NCBI GenBank assembly: GCA_964627605.1
Contig: CAZVGZ010000018.1
Coordinates: 3,344 to 67,343, forward strand
DNA length: 64,000 bases
Direction: 5' to 3'
Source: CAZVGZ01 sp964627605
GTDB lineage: Bacteria > Latescibacterota > MWCZ01 > CAZVGZ01
Shown here piece after piece: positions 35,840 to 45,268 of this stretch. Position 1 is the first letter of the stretch. Each line of letters begins with the position of its first letter. Made by a program: the position numbers and the translations under genes. The notes beneath the pieces are model-generated. The model saw only the letters and a program-made list of their open reading frames with translations. It was not told the origin of the DNA and searched no databases.

Positions 35840-37477
35840 ATGAGAAATCTTTTCTGTTTGGGCGCGGTCTTGGCGATGGTTCTTGCCGGTTCGCTTGGAG
35901 CTCAAGACCTGGAATCGAGGGTTGTTGAGCGGACGCTGCCAAACGGCCTGCGCTATCTGTTTGTCGAGAGGCAGGGTGCGCCGATTTTCAGTGCCCGGTT
36001 GTATGTCAAAGTCGGCGGTGTTGACGACCCCCAAGGCAACAGCGGCTTGGCTCATCTGTTTGAGCACATGGCCTTCAAAGGCACTCCATCCATCGGTACT
36101 ACCAACTACGACGCCGAACTGCCGATAATGGCGCGAATAGACAGCGTAGCGTTGCTTTTCACAGCCGCCGGGCGCTTGATCCCACTTGCGGACCGAGAGA
36201 TGCTTAACGGTCTCGACCAGGAGTGGATCGGTCGCGTACACCAGGCCGCTGGAAGACGGTTGGACCGGCCCGAGCTGATCCCGCTCCTCATCGACTCCCT
36301 TACCGCATTGACTGAACCCGTGCCGTCAATGGACGCCCATTTGAGCGAGCTGAAGCATGAGCTCGTTATGCTGGAGTTGCGTACCAAGCAGGACGAGTTT
36401 GTGGTCAAAGACGAGTTCACGCAGATAACCCGAGCAAGCGGCGGCAACCGGTTGAATGCTGGCACAGGGCGGGACTATACGGTCTACTACGTCAGCTTCC
36501 CATCCAACAGGTTTGAGCTTTGGGCGATGCTCGAATCTGAGCGGATAATCCATCCAGTGATGCGTGAGTTCTACAGCGAGCGGGATGTCGTCTCAGAGGA
36601 GCGGCGGATGCGGGTTGATACCGACCCTGACGGCAACCTGTACGAGCAGTTTCTAGCCACCGCTTTCCAGGTGCATCCCTATCGCGTGCCGATCGTAGGG
36701 TGGCAATCTGAGGTGAACCAGGTCACCGCCGAAACCGCCCGAGCATTTCGCGCGACATACTACTCCCCAGGCAACATGGTGGCGGTACTAGTAGGCGACC
36801 TAAAAGCCACAGATGTTCACGAAAAGATGACACGCTACTTTGGGCGGATTCCCCAAGGTCCACCGCCTCCAGATGTGACTCCGAGAGAGCCCAAGCAGTT
36901 GGGCGAGCGTCGGGTCTACGTTGAAGACGATGCCAGTCCTCGTGTGATGATCGGCTACCACAAGCCGACAATGCCCCACTTCGACGACTACGTCTTTGAT
37001 GTACTCCATGGGATTCTGGGCGATGGCCGCACCTCACGGTTATACGAAAGACTGGTGAAAGCAGAAGACCGCGTCGCAAGCAAAGTCAGCACTTCTGGAG
37101 CGGGCGGAGGTCGGTACGACAACCTTTTTGTCGTTGACGCCCAGCCTATCGGCGATGCGACTACCGCTGACATCGAAGCCAAAGTCTATGAAGTAATAGG
37201 CGAGCTGGCGGATGAGCCGGTGCCTGAACGGGAACTTCAGAAAATTAAGAATCAGGTGCGGGCGAATTTCCTTCGGGGCCTGTCCACGAACAGCGGCCTA
37301 GCTAGCCGGTTGGGCTATTTCCACACTGTGGCTGGCGACTGGCGCTACGTGGCCAACCACCGCCAGGTGATCGACCGGATCACCGCCGCCGACGTTCAGC
37401 GCGTTGCCAGAGAATACTTCACAGTCAACAACAGAACCGTCGCTACACGCACAAGACGCACGGAGGTGACACCGTGA
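35840..37477 (+). CDS. M16 family zinc metallopeptidase, catalytic subunit
   Basis: Pitrilysin-type peptidase with a signal peptide (MRNLFCLGAVLAMVLAGSLGAQ). The inverted zinc motif is HLFEH at residues 72-76 (GLAHLFEHMAFKGTPS). An unusually long insertion of about 90 residues (DREMLNGLDQEWIGRVHQ region) precedes the partner Glu. Two M16 halves are seen: the peptidase half and a second half from RVYVEDDASPRVMIGYHKP. ATG 35840 preferred over GTGs at 35831 and 35834. Overlaps the next M16 gene by four bases; together they make a heteromeric PqqL/MPP-like pair in the periplasm. Confidence 0.92.
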   Translation: MRNLFCLGAVLAMVLAGSLGAQDLESRVVERTLPNGLRYLFVERQGAPIFSARLYVKVGGVDDPQGNSGLAHLFEHMAFKGTPSIGTTNYDAELPIMARIDSVALLFTAAGRLIPLADREMLNGLDQEWIGRVHQAAGRRLDRPELIPLLIDSLTALTEPVPSMDAHLSELKHELVMLELRTKQDEFVVKDEFTQITRASGGNRLNAGTGRDYTVYYVSFPSNRFELWAMLESERIIHPVMREFYSERDVVSEERRMRVDTDPDGNLYEQFLATAFQVHPYRVPIVGWQSEVNQVTAETARAFRATYYSPGNMVAVLVGDLKATDVHEKMTRYFGRIPQGPPPPDVTPREPKQLGERRVYVEDDASPRVMIGYHKPTMPHFDDYVFDVLHGILGDGRTSRLYERLVKAEDRVASKVSTSGAGGGRYDNLFVVDAQPIGDATTADIEAKVYEVIGELADEPVPERELQKIKNQVRANFLRGLSTNSGLASRLGYFHTVAGDWRYVANHRQVIDRITAADVQRVAREYFTVNNRTVATRTRRTEVTP

Positions 37478-39000
37478 GGCCTTCGGCCCTTTCCACTTCG
37501 GCCCATTCAATTTCAAACCCTTCAATTTCAGCCCGCACACGTTCAGCACTATTTGGCGTGATCGCGCTGACGCTAGCCCTGGCGGGATGTGTGGCGACTG
37601 GAAGCAGATCCAAGAGCGCAATCGCCGACGACGGCATGTCCAAGCACCCCCAGCAGCTACCGCCTCCAGCCGAACTGATCTACACACCCCCTGCGCCTGA
37701 GATAGTGAAGTTCGACAACGGTCTGACCGTTTACCTGTTGGAGGATCACGAACTCCCGCTGGTAACCGGGCGGTTGCTCGTTCGCGCTGGTTACATCTAC
37801 GACCCGGTTGACAAACTGGCTCTTGCCAGCCTCACTGGATCGACCATGCGCTCAGGGGGAGCAGGTAGCCTTACCGGGGATCAGATTGACGAAGCCCTCG
37901 AATTTGTGGCGGCCTCAGTTGAGGTCGGCGTGGACTATGAGGGTGCGTTTGTTGATTTTTCGACCCTGACCAAAGATCTGGACCAAGTCTTGGGTCTGTT
38001 TTCCGATGTCCTTCTTCGTCCCCAGTTTGATCAGGGCAAGATCGATCTTGGCAAGCAGCAAGGGATGGTGGCGATAAGGAGGCGCTTCGACGACCCTGGA
38101 AACATGGCCCGTCTCAAGTTCCGAGCGGTGGTCTATGGTGATGACAACCCATACTCCAGGCTGTCGCGGCCTCACCATGTGGAATCGATGACCAGAGATG
38201 ACCTCGTGGGCTTCCATCGGCAGTACTACGTTCCCAACGGCGCGATTTTGGGCATCTCCGGTGATTTCGATCGCGACAAGCTCGTCGCCGATCTCCACAC
38301 GCTGCTGGATGGGTGGTCAAAAGGGGACGGATGGATGCCAGAGATTCCAGAGGGCGATCCGCCGCCGCCGGGTGTCTACTACATCGAGCGCGATCTTAGC
38401 CAGACCATTGTGCGTATAGGGCATTCTGGAATGCCGCGCCACAGTGACGACCAGGACGCCGTAGAGGTGATGAACCGCATCTACGGGATCGGCACTTTTA
38501 CATCACGGTTGGGGACTGAGGTCAGATCGAATCGAGGTTTGGCATACTCTGTCTTCGGAGCGGTGTTCGACAGTCCTGACCCCAGACACGGCATGGCGCT
38601 CGCTCTCGTTCAGACCAGAGCCAACGCCACGGGCGAGACCATTTCGGTGATGGAGCAAATCACCAGGGAGATGACCACAGATCCCGCCACCCAAGAAGAG
38701 TTGGACAACGCGAAGAACCAACTCATCAACTCGTTCATCTTCGGATTTTCCTCGCGGGCGTCAATTGTTGAACGCCGGGTGGAGCTTGCGTTTGACGGCT
38801 TTCCTGATGACTATCTTGAAACCTATCTGGACAGGATAAGAGCGGTGACAGTCGAAGACGTAACCAGAGTTGCCGCCAAATACCTTCGCGGCGACGATCT
38901 TCGCATTCTGGTCGTTGGGGACCGCTCCCAGTTTGACCAACCCCTCGAAAGCTTTGGGCCGGTGACTGAAATCACTGTAAACGGCCCCGGTCAGCAGTAA
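37474..39000 (+). CDS. M16 peptidase-like protein without zinc motif, predicted lipoprotein
   Basis: Non-catalytic partner of the preceding gene. Has the M16 fold (FDNGLTVYLLEDHELPLVTG, TFTSRLGTEVRSNRGLAYSVF, GVAAKYL-type C-terminus) but at the HxxEH position it reads LALASLTGSTMRSGG, so it cannot bind the catalytic zinc. The Arg/Tyr substrate-binding motif (RSNRGLAYS) is kept. GTG 37474 is fixed by GGAGGTGA upstream. The N-terminus has about 30 Ser/Arg-rich residues before the hydrophobic part and a lipobox LAGC; this leader is encoded by short repeats. Confidence 0.9.
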   Translation: MRPSALSTSAHSISNPSISARTRSALFGVIALTLALAGCVATGSRSKSAIADDGMSKHPQQLPPPAELIYTPPAPEIVKFDNGLTVYLLEDHELPLVTGRLLVRAGYIYDPVDKLALASLTGSTMRSGGAGSLTGDQIDEALEFVAASVEVGVDYEGAFVDFSTLTKDLDQVLGLFSDVLLRPQFDQGKIDLGKQQGMVAIRRRFDDPGNMARLKFRAVVYGDDNPYSRLSRPHHVESMTRDDLVGFHRQYYVPNGAILGISGDFDRDKLVADLHTLLDGWSKGDGWMPEIPEGDPPPPGVYYIERDLSQTIVRIGHSGMPRHSDDQDAVEVMNRIYGIGTFTSRLGTEVRSNRGLAYSVFGAVFDSPDPRHGMALALVQTRANATGETISVMEQITREMTTDPATQEELDNAKNQLINSFIFGFSSRASIVERRVELAFDGFPDDYLETYLDRIRAVTVEDVTRVAAKYLRGDDLRILVVGDRSQFDQPLESFGPVTEITVNGPGQQ

Positions 39001-39007
39001 TCGCCCC

Positions 39008-40453
39008 ATGCGAGCGGGGACGCTTCTGCATATCATAGGTGGCCTGTTAGTGGCGCTCGCTATCAGCATGTTGATCCCGCTCGCCTACGCCATCAAATTT
39101 GGAGACGGTGACGCAGCCGCGATTGCGTGGTCGGTATCCATCACCCTCATCGCCGGGCTGATTCTCTGGTTCACCAACCGCGTCACCGCTGAGCTTAGAA
39201 TCCGCGACGGGTTCGCCATTGTGGCGCTGGGCTGGACAGCGATGGTGTTGTTCGGATCTCTCCCGTTCGTACTGTCCGGGGTGTGTCCATCGTTTACCGA
39301 CGCGTTTTTTGAGACCATGTCGGGGATGACCACCACCGGGGCGACGATTTTGACCGACATCGAGTCTGTCCCCCGTGGTGTACTTTTTTGGCGAAGCCTG
39401 ACTCACTGGCTGGGGGGCATGGGGGTGATCGTCCTGTTTTTGGCGATCCTGCCTCTTCTTGGCGTCGGCGGGATGCAGCTTTTTCGCGCTGAAGTACCTG
39501 GGCCGATAGCGGACAAACTGACACCACGGGTGCAGGACACAGCCAAAATTCTGTGGGTGGTCTATGTTGTTATGACACTCGCTGAGACGGTCCTCCTGAT
39601 GCTCGGAGGCATGACCGGCTACGATGCTCTCTGTCATGCGTTCGGCACCATGGCCACTGGCGGGTTTTCCACCAAGAACACCAGTGTGGGCCACTACGAC
39701 AGCGCCTATATCGATTGGGTGATCGTGGTGTTTATGTTTCTGGCGGGAACCAATTTCGCGCTCCATTTTAGGGCATTTCGAGGTGAATGGTCATCATTTT
39801 GGCACGATGCGGAGTGGCGTGTGTATCTAGCGGTAACACTCGGTGCGACGGCGGTAGTTACGATAAGCGTGCTAAATGACGGCCTCTACAACTCCATCGC
39901 TGACGGTATCCGCTACTCGGCGTTCCAGGTCGTGGCTATCTGCACCACCACCGGTTTCGGTACCGCCGACTACGAGCTCTGGGCACCAGTTACCCAGATC
40001 ACTCTTTTAGCGCTGATGTTTATCGGGGGATGTGCAGGCTCCACAGGCGGAGGAATGAAGCAGATGCGGATTATGCTTCTGGTCAAGCAGGGCGCCACCG
40101 AAATGAAAAAACTTCTACATCCAAAAGCGGTTGTGCCCATACGTCTGGGGACCCGCTCTGTCTCGCAACCTATAATGTCCAATATTCTGGGGTTATTCCT
40201 GATTTTCATGCTGCTCTACTTCACGTTCAGCTTCATGATGTGCATTTTGGGATTGGACCTTCTTACCGCCCTTAGCTCAGTCGCAGCGACGATGGGAAAC
40301 ATCGGACCTGGACTGGGCGATGTCGGGCCCACCGACGACTACGGGTGGATTCCGCCAGCGGGCAAATGGGTTCTCTCGGCTGCGATGCTGCTGGGCCGCT
40401 TGGAGATTTACACGGTTCTCGTGATTCTCACGCCTGGTTTCTGGCGGCCTTGA
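39008..40453 (+). CDS. trkH: TrkH-type potassium uptake channel subunit
   Basis: 481 residues with about ten membrane segments. The four K+-filter loops can be followed: MTTTGATILTD, MATGGFSTKNTS, TTTGFGTADYELW and MGNIGPGLGDVGP. Other TrkH marks: WRSLTHWLGGMGVIVLFLAI and GGCAGSTGGGMKQMR. Starts eight bases after the M16-like gene. The regulatory TrkA gene is not in the window. Its presence beside a K+-dependent pyrophosphatase in the same window is noted but is only context. Confidence 0.93.
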   Translation: MRAGTLLHIIGGLLVALAISMLIPLAYAIKFGDGDAAAIAWSVSITLIAGLILWFTNRVTAELRIRDGFAIVALGWTAMVLFGSLPFVLSGVCPSFTDAFFETMSGMTTTGATILTDIESVPRGVLFWRSLTHWLGGMGVIVLFLAILPLLGVGGMQLFRAEVPGPIADKLTPRVQDTAKILWVVYVVMTLAETVLLMLGGMTGYDALCHAFGTMATGGFSTKNTSVGHYDSAYIDWVIVVFMFLAGTNFALHFRAFRGEWSSFWHDAEWRVYLAVTLGATAVVTISVLNDGLYNSIADGIRYSAFQVVAICTTTGFGTADYELWAPVTQITLLALMFIGGCAGSTGGGMKQMRIMLLVKQGATEMKKLLHPKAVVPIRLGTRSVSQPIMSNILGLFLIFMLLYFTFSFMMCILGLDLLTALSSVAATMGNIGPGLGDVGPTDDYGWIPPAGKWVLSAAMLLGRLEIYTVLVILTPGFWRP

Positions 40454-40474
40454 GCCGGGGATGAGTTTGGCACT

Positions 40475-41455
40475 ATGAGAAAGCTGGTGATAAAGGGTGC
40501 GATCCTCGTTGTCCTCCTGTTTGGCCTGATGGGGCTGTTTATACGGGAGTACACAGCGTGGTCAAATAAGGCTGTCCAAGACATGCACCTCACCCCTTTC
40601 GATCTGGACAAGGTGGCTGCGGCAGCCGTCGATCTTCGCTCACTCCAGCAACCAATGAAAGCGCCAGTCTTGGAAAACACCGAAACCGCAGCGCTGGTGC
40701 CAGATATCGACCGCAAGCCACCGACCCCCCCCGCTCCGCCATCATCAACGAAGGACCCCAAATCGAACAGCAAAGTTGAGTCCGGGTCTGTCGGCGGTTG
40801 GCGCAGGTCACCAGGACAGTGGAAAAACCCGTCTGTGGGCCGGATGCGCCGAGACCTAGGAAGTTGGGTTGATCCTCCAGGACAGCCCATCAAACAGCAA
40901 TCTCCCGATGCTCAGCTCCCCCAAAAACCACAGCTTTCGCTCGACCCTCCGAGATCAGCGCCAGATCGTGGGCCACAGAAGAGCGAGCCTTCAGTATACA
41001 CTCTCTCCGCCGATCAGTTGGCGTCGATCATGGTGCGGCAGGCGTCTCTACATCCCAAAGCTGCGAGTCTGTTGCGCCACGTGCGAGGATGGTCCACCAG
41101 TATTGAGGGGGGCGATCTGGTGATCCGTGCGACTGTAGATGGCAATGTTTTGCAGAGGTTTGGAAGCCGCGTCCCTGAGGCATTTAAAGCAGCCGTCGCA
41201 ATGTTGGGCACCGGACCTGTCGCCGGCATCTGGCGGGTCAGCCCCATCGTCGAAAACGGTGCTGTTGTCCTGACTGTGGAACGGTCGCATTTCACTCTGG
41301 GAGGCATCTCACTCGATGGACGGACCGCCTCCAACTATTTGGGACTGCCGATCAACCAGCTAAAAGCGGCTGTACCTCTGGGTTTGCCCGCAGGGGAGAG
41401 GGTTGAGAGTGTGACGCTTGAGAATGGCGAGATCAGGTTGGAGACAAGAAGATAG
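40475..41455 (+). CDS. membrane-anchored protein with proline-rich linker, unknown function
   Basis: 326 residues. One N-terminal helix (AILVVLLFGLMGLFIREY, about residues 9-26), then a disordered Pro/Lys/Ser-rich region (about 65-165: PPTPPAPPSSTKDPKSNS), and a folded C-terminal domain of about 160 residues (LASIMVRQASLHPKAASLL, DLVIRATVDGNVLQRFGSRV, PINQLKAAVPLGLPAGERVE). The C-terminal beta-rich half is loosely like phospholipid-binding (LmeA-type) domains, but I cannot assign it. Starts 21 bases after trkH, so probably in the same operon. Confidence 0.7.
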   Translation: MRKLVIKGAILVVLLFGLMGLFIREYTAWSNKAVQDMHLTPFDLDKVAAAAVDLRSLQQPMKAPVLENTETAALVPDIDRKPPTPPAPPSSTKDPKSNSKVESGSVGGWRRSPGQWKNPSVGRMRRDLGSWVDPPGQPIKQQSPDAQLPQKPQLSLDPPRSAPDRGPQKSEPSVYTLSADQLASIMVRQASLHPKAASLLRHVRGWSTSIEGGDLVIRATVDGNVLQRFGSRVPEAFKAAVAMLGTGPVAGIWRVSPIVENGAVVLTVERSHFTLGGISLDGRTASNYLGLPINQLKAAVPLGLPAGERVESVTLENGEIRLETRR

Positions 41456-41465
41456 GCCAGCCAAA

Positions 41466-42047
41466 CTACTCGTCAAGCTCGACATTCCAGTAGGCATCGG
41501 AGATAAACTGCTGCCAGCTATGCCGCCAAACACCTAGCGGCACTGAGAGGCGCGGTGCCCAGTCAGGTTTGATGGGTCGTGAGAGAAGTCTCATCCGTGC
41601 TTCTCTTGGCGTCCGAGCAGCTTTCTTTCCGTTGCATTTTACGCACGCTAGAACGCAGTTGGACCAACTGCTCTTACCGCCCCGCGACCTGGGGATTACA
41701 TGGTCAATTGTCATCTCGTCGCCGTGAACACGTTTTCCGCAATATTGGCACCTGGCGCGGTCGCGACGGACTAAGTTGCGGCGGCAGAAACTCACTTCGC
41801 GTGGCGGGAAGCCCCGATACTCAGGCACACGGATGATCTCAGGAAGTTTCATTTCGATCCGCACGCCCCTAATAGTGGGTTCGCCCGTCTCAAGGGGAAG
41901 ATCAGCCCATGAATCGAAGTCGTATGTCTGGTAGGTCTTTGGCTCAACAGCCTCAGCGACTTCGGAGTAGAGCATACAGATAGCGCGCTTCACCGAAGTG
42001 ATGTCGACGGCCATCCAATGGGCATTGAGCACTAGGGCTTGGGACAT
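41466..42047 (-). CDS. HNH endonuclease domain protein
   Basis: 193 residues. The zinc-type HNH fold is CQYCGKRVHGDEMTIDHVIP then RSRGGKSSWSNCVLACVKCN: two CxxC pairs plus the DH catalytic pair and N. The N-terminal half (LVLNAHWMAVDITSVKRAIC) is typical of a widespread bacterial group of unknown role, present as single-copy genes rather than in phage. No methyltransferase or restriction partner is near, so a restriction role is not supported. Confidence 0.88.
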   Translation of the reverse strand: MSQALVLNAHWMAVDITSVKRAICMLYSEVAEAVEPKTYQTYDFDSWADLPLETGEPTIRGVRIEMKLPEIIRVPEYRGFPPREVSFCRRNLVRRDRARCQYCGKRVHGDEMTIDHVIPRSRGGKSSWSNCVLACVKCNGKKAARTPREARMRLLSRPIKPDWAPRLSVPLGVWRHSWQQFISDAYWNVELDE

Positions 42048-42233
42048 CGTATCGGTTCTTGGGCCGTGCCAGTACGCTCAGCGAAAACGCCAAAGAACCT
42101 GGAACATAGTCAAATGGTGGCGGTACATACACCCCCTACCCTGATGGTTCATCTTGACCCTTGAGCAGGTTGTGGCGTTGTTAAGGGTATCATTCCCCCG
42201 TGTTATTTGGCACTCGTTCAAAGGACAATCCAG

Positions 42234-42674
42234 ATGTCAGCGCTCAAAGGCGTACCCATGTCACTCTCACCAGAACTGTTGTATATCCTGGCCAACATGG
42301 GCCACGGCGACAACTTGGTAATCGCCGACGGCAACTTTCCAGCGGAGAATCAGGGAGCCGAACATGTCGTGCGGATGGACGGGATGGGCGTCCCCGATCT
42401 TCTAAGAGACATGCTCACACTGTTCCCAATTGACGATGGCGAGATTCAAGCTGCGGTGATGACTCCAGGCCCGGACCAGCCCGAACCACCAATATTCACC
42501 GACTACCGCCGGGTTCTCAAAGAGGGCGAAGGCCGTGAAGTACCTCTTACCCTTTTGGGCCGCTTTGAGTTCTACGACTACACCAAAGAGAACGCCTACG
42601 CCATCATCGCCACCGGCGAAACCGCCATCTACGCCAATCTGATCCTAGTCAAAGGCGTTATCGCACCGGAATAG
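42234..42674 (+). CDS. fucU: RbsD/FucU family sugar mutarotase
   Basis: 146 residues from ATG 42234 (AAAGGA upstream). The family start is clear: LKGVPMSLSPELLYILANMG, HGDNLVIADGNFPAEN. The C-terminal part has ETAIYANLILVKGV with the Tyr-Ala-Asn segment characteristic of the active site. These decameric enzymes interconvert pyranose anomers. The ANFP-like NFP motif and YAN fit FucU (fucose type) better than RbsD. Function here by homology. Confidence 0.85.
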   Translation: MSALKGVPMSLSPELLYILANMGHGDNLVIADGNFPAENQGAEHVVRMDGMGVPDLLRDMLTLFPIDDGEIQAAVMTPGPDQPEPPIFTDYRRVLKEGEGREVPLTLLGRFEFYDYTKENAYAIIATGETAIYANLILVKGVIAPE

Positions 42675-42813
42675 AAGATCGTCCAACGATCAGTCGCCCA
42701 GGCCGTGCGGGTGTTCGGACAGCATCCAGATGTGCGTGGATTTCTTGGTGCAGTCAAAGTTGGGAATGGATTGGCATCGTTCAATACGCCCCCAAACTCA
42801 AAAGACACAACTG

Positions 42814-44093
42814 ATGACCTCAAGGGAATGCTTTAACCGGACATGTCTGTTTGAGAGGGCCGAGCGTCCGGTAAAATGGGAGATACTCGGTTTTTGGGGG
42901 CAGACTGTCGCCCGATGGCGGAAGGAAGGGCTGCCCGAAAATGTCGATCCTGGCACATATTTCGATATGGACCCAAGGGTCTACGCCCCTGGTACCGGGT
43001 TCACCGCGATGCCCTACTATCCAGCGTTCACCGATGAGCTCATCAAGGATGAGGGAAGCACGCGACTGGTTCGCGGTGGTGACGGGATCATCAAACGCGA
43101 ACGTTCTGACCACCCGAAACTTAAGCATGCCCCAATGGGTCAAGTTTCCCGTGGATTCAAGGAGCGATTGGGAAGAGATTAGGGACAACCGGCTCGACCC
43201 ATCATAAGTCGGACGTCTTCCCGATTGGGACGAGTTGAAGCTGCAATACAAAGACCGCGAGTACCCATTGGGGATGTCTATTTGCGGGGCCTACGGCACA
43301 CCGCGCAACCTGTTTGGCGAAGAGGGTCTGGCTTACGTCTATTACGACGATCCTGACCTGATCTACGAGATAATGCGCTGGTGGGTCGATTTCTATACCA
43401 AAATCGCCAATACGGTCACTAAGGAAATAGAGATTGACTACGTGTTTATGTGGGAGGATATGGCCTTTAAGACCGGTCCATTGATCTCCCCGGAGATGTT
43501 CAAGACGTTCATGTCGCCCTACTACGACGAACTGATTGACGCGTTCAAAAGCGCTGGGATTGACATAATACTTGTGGACACAGACGGCAACGCTGAGGTG
43601 CTGCTTGATCTGTTCATAGACGCTGGCGTCAATACTATGATGCCATTCGAGATCGCAGCAGGAATGGAGCCGGTCAAAATCCGCAAACGGTTGGGCCACA
43701 AGCTGGCGATGATCGGCGGGATCGACAAGCGCGAGGTGGCCAGAGGCCCTGAAGCCATCAAGATCGAGGTGATGAGCAAGGTGCCGCAGCTCTTAGAAGA
43801 TGGTGGATTTATCCCAACACTCGATCACTCAACGCCCCCTGACATCTCGTTCGATAACCACAGGTGCATGACAGACCTGCTGAATCGACCCGTCGGGTCG
43901 TTCCAAAACAGTCGGCGTCTCAACAACCAGTACGTCTCCAGGAGCGCCCTCATTGTCTACAAGGAAACGAAGACATTCGTAGAATGGCGATCTGGGCAGG
44001 TTGACCACGCGGTCGAGATATGTCGCGATGTGTTCGAACTTGGACGAAGCGCGCAATGTGATCGAAGAGATGCTGCGGCAAGGCCCGCGCTGA
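42814..44093 (+). pseudogene. second URO-D-fold protein gene, broken
   Basis: From ATG 42814 the frame reads MTSRECFNRTCLFERAERPV, then FDMDPRVYAPGTGFT. About 43100-43130 the homology moves one frame to give LSMPQWVKFPVDSRSDWEEI, then TAA at 43205-43207, then the same frame resumes with DWDELKLQYKDREYPLGMSI, FKTGPLISPEMFKTFMSP, IILVDTDGNAEVLLDLF and GGFIPTLDHSTPPDISFDN. So one frameshift and one stop. Unlike the gene at 28820, the zinc site reads VDTDG, i.e. the non-zinc subgroup. The true 3' end is unclear (about 43890 by homology); coding-like sequence with another frame change runs on to TGA 44091-44093. Confidence 0.7.
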
Positions 44094-44107
44094 CAAGGCT
44101 GCTGCAC

Positions 44108-45136
44108 TCACGGGTTCAATGGAAACGCTACAACCTCCTCAATCGTCGCAGCGTCTGTCAGAAGCATCACCAAGCGATCGATTCCTAGAGCGTTACCGGC
44201 GCTGTCAGGCATGCGCTCTGCGGCTTTGAGAAAATCCTCGTCGATCTCCGGTACGACCTCTTTCCCTAGCGCCTTTCTCTGGGCTTGCTCAGATTCAAGT
44301 CGGCGGCGCTGTTCGACAGCGTCCGTCAGCTCGCTGAAGCCGTTGCACAGTTCTATTCCAGCGATGTAGGCCTCGCATCTCTCTGCGACTGATGAGTCGT
44401 CAGGTTTGGCGCGTGCCAGCGCCCCGAACCGTATCGGGTAGTCGATGATCCACACCGGGCGGTCTTTTCCCAGATTCGGCTCGACGTGTGTGATCCACAG
44501 CTTGAAAAACAGGCTCTCCGAATCCTCGTCAGTCATCCACTCATACCCAGCCTCTCTGGCATGTCCTCGAAACGATGCGACGTCGTTGCACTTTCCCAAA
44601 TCTATGCCTGCCCATCGAAGCATCGCATCAGAGACGGTGATCCGCTCCCACGGCCTTTGTAGCTCAATCTGATGACCCTGGTAGTTGATCTGAGACGACC
44701 TGTTCAGCGCGATTGAGCACGCCTCTACAAGCGCTTCGGTGTCGTCCATCAAGACGATGTAATCCGCTTCAGCGCGGTACCACTCCAACATCGTGAACTC
44801 AATCTGATGCAGCGGTGATCCCTCGTAGTCGCGGAATACTTTGCCCATGGAATATATCCGCTCATATCCAGCCGCTAAGAGCTTCTTCATGGCGTATTCA
44901 GGCGATGTCTGGTGATAGAGGAGTGTTGGGTCTGCCTCTACGCCCAAATGCGCCAAGGTCGTCAACGGGTCCAGGCTCGGTTCCATGCCCGCCCATGGCG
45001 CTAAAACAGAAGGCTCGATCTCCAGAAAGTGTTCGCTCTCCATCCACCGGCGCACCTCGCGCAAAATCTGCGCACGCTGCGCAAGCCGTTCGCGCATTCT
45101 GGGGTCAGTTAGACGATCTATCGGATCAGATTTCAT
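44108..45136 (-). CDS. epmA: EpmA-like elongation factor P lysyltransferase (GenX/PoxA)
   Basis: Class II lysyl-tRNA-synthetase paralogue without the anticodon domain; attaches beta-lysine to elongation factor P. Motif 2 region FRDYEGSPLHQIEFTMLEWY and motif 3 GNALGIDRLVMLLT are clear, with SPEYAMKKLLAAGYERIYSM before them. 342 residues from ATG 45136; a TTG at 45163 adds nine. Compare about 325 residues in E. coli EpmA. No efp, epmB or epmC is in the window, so the modification partners lie elsewhere. Confidence 0.88.
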   Translation of the reverse strand: MKSDPIDRLTDPRMRERLAQRAQILREVRRWMESEHFLEIEPSVLAPWAGMEPSLDPLTTLAHLGVEADPTLLYHQTSPEYAMKKLLAAGYERIYSMGKVFRDYEGSPLHQIEFTMLEWYRAEADYIVLMDDTEALVEACSIALNRSSQINYQGHQIELQRPWERITVSDAMLRWAGIDLGKCNDVASFRGHAREAGYEWMTDEDSESLFFKLWITHVEPNLGKDRPVWIIDYPIRFGALARAKPDDSSVAERCEAYIAGIELCNGFSELTDAVEQRRRLESEQAQRKALGKEVVPEIDEDFLKAAERMPDSAGNALGIDRLVMLLTDAATIEEVVAFPLNP

Positions 45137-45188
45137 CAGGAACCGTTTTTGTTCGATTGTCAACGGTTGGAGGTAGTAGCCTCATTAC

Positions 45189-45227
45189 AAAAAAACGGGT
45201 GGAGCCAGCAACCCGCCGGCCCCACCC
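45189..45227 (-). terminator. rho-independent terminator after pnp
   Basis: Stem of ten near-perfect pairs (45197-45206 with 45218-45227, one mismatch) followed on the - strand by a T7 run (45189-45196 on the + strand as A). It lies just after the pnp stop at 45269. Confidence 0.75.
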
Positions 45228-45268
45228 TGTGAGCACCTTAAGGGTGCCCTATGCGTAGTATCGCAGTG

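Noticed and set aside
43829..44107. Minus-strand frame ending just after epmA
   Set aside because: It lies opposite coding-like plus-strand sequence of the broken URO-D gene; no family match seen.
45232..45248. Second small hairpin after pnp (GCACC-TTAA-GGGTGC)
   Set aside because: Short stem without a T-tract; the larger hairpin at 45197-45227 explains termination.
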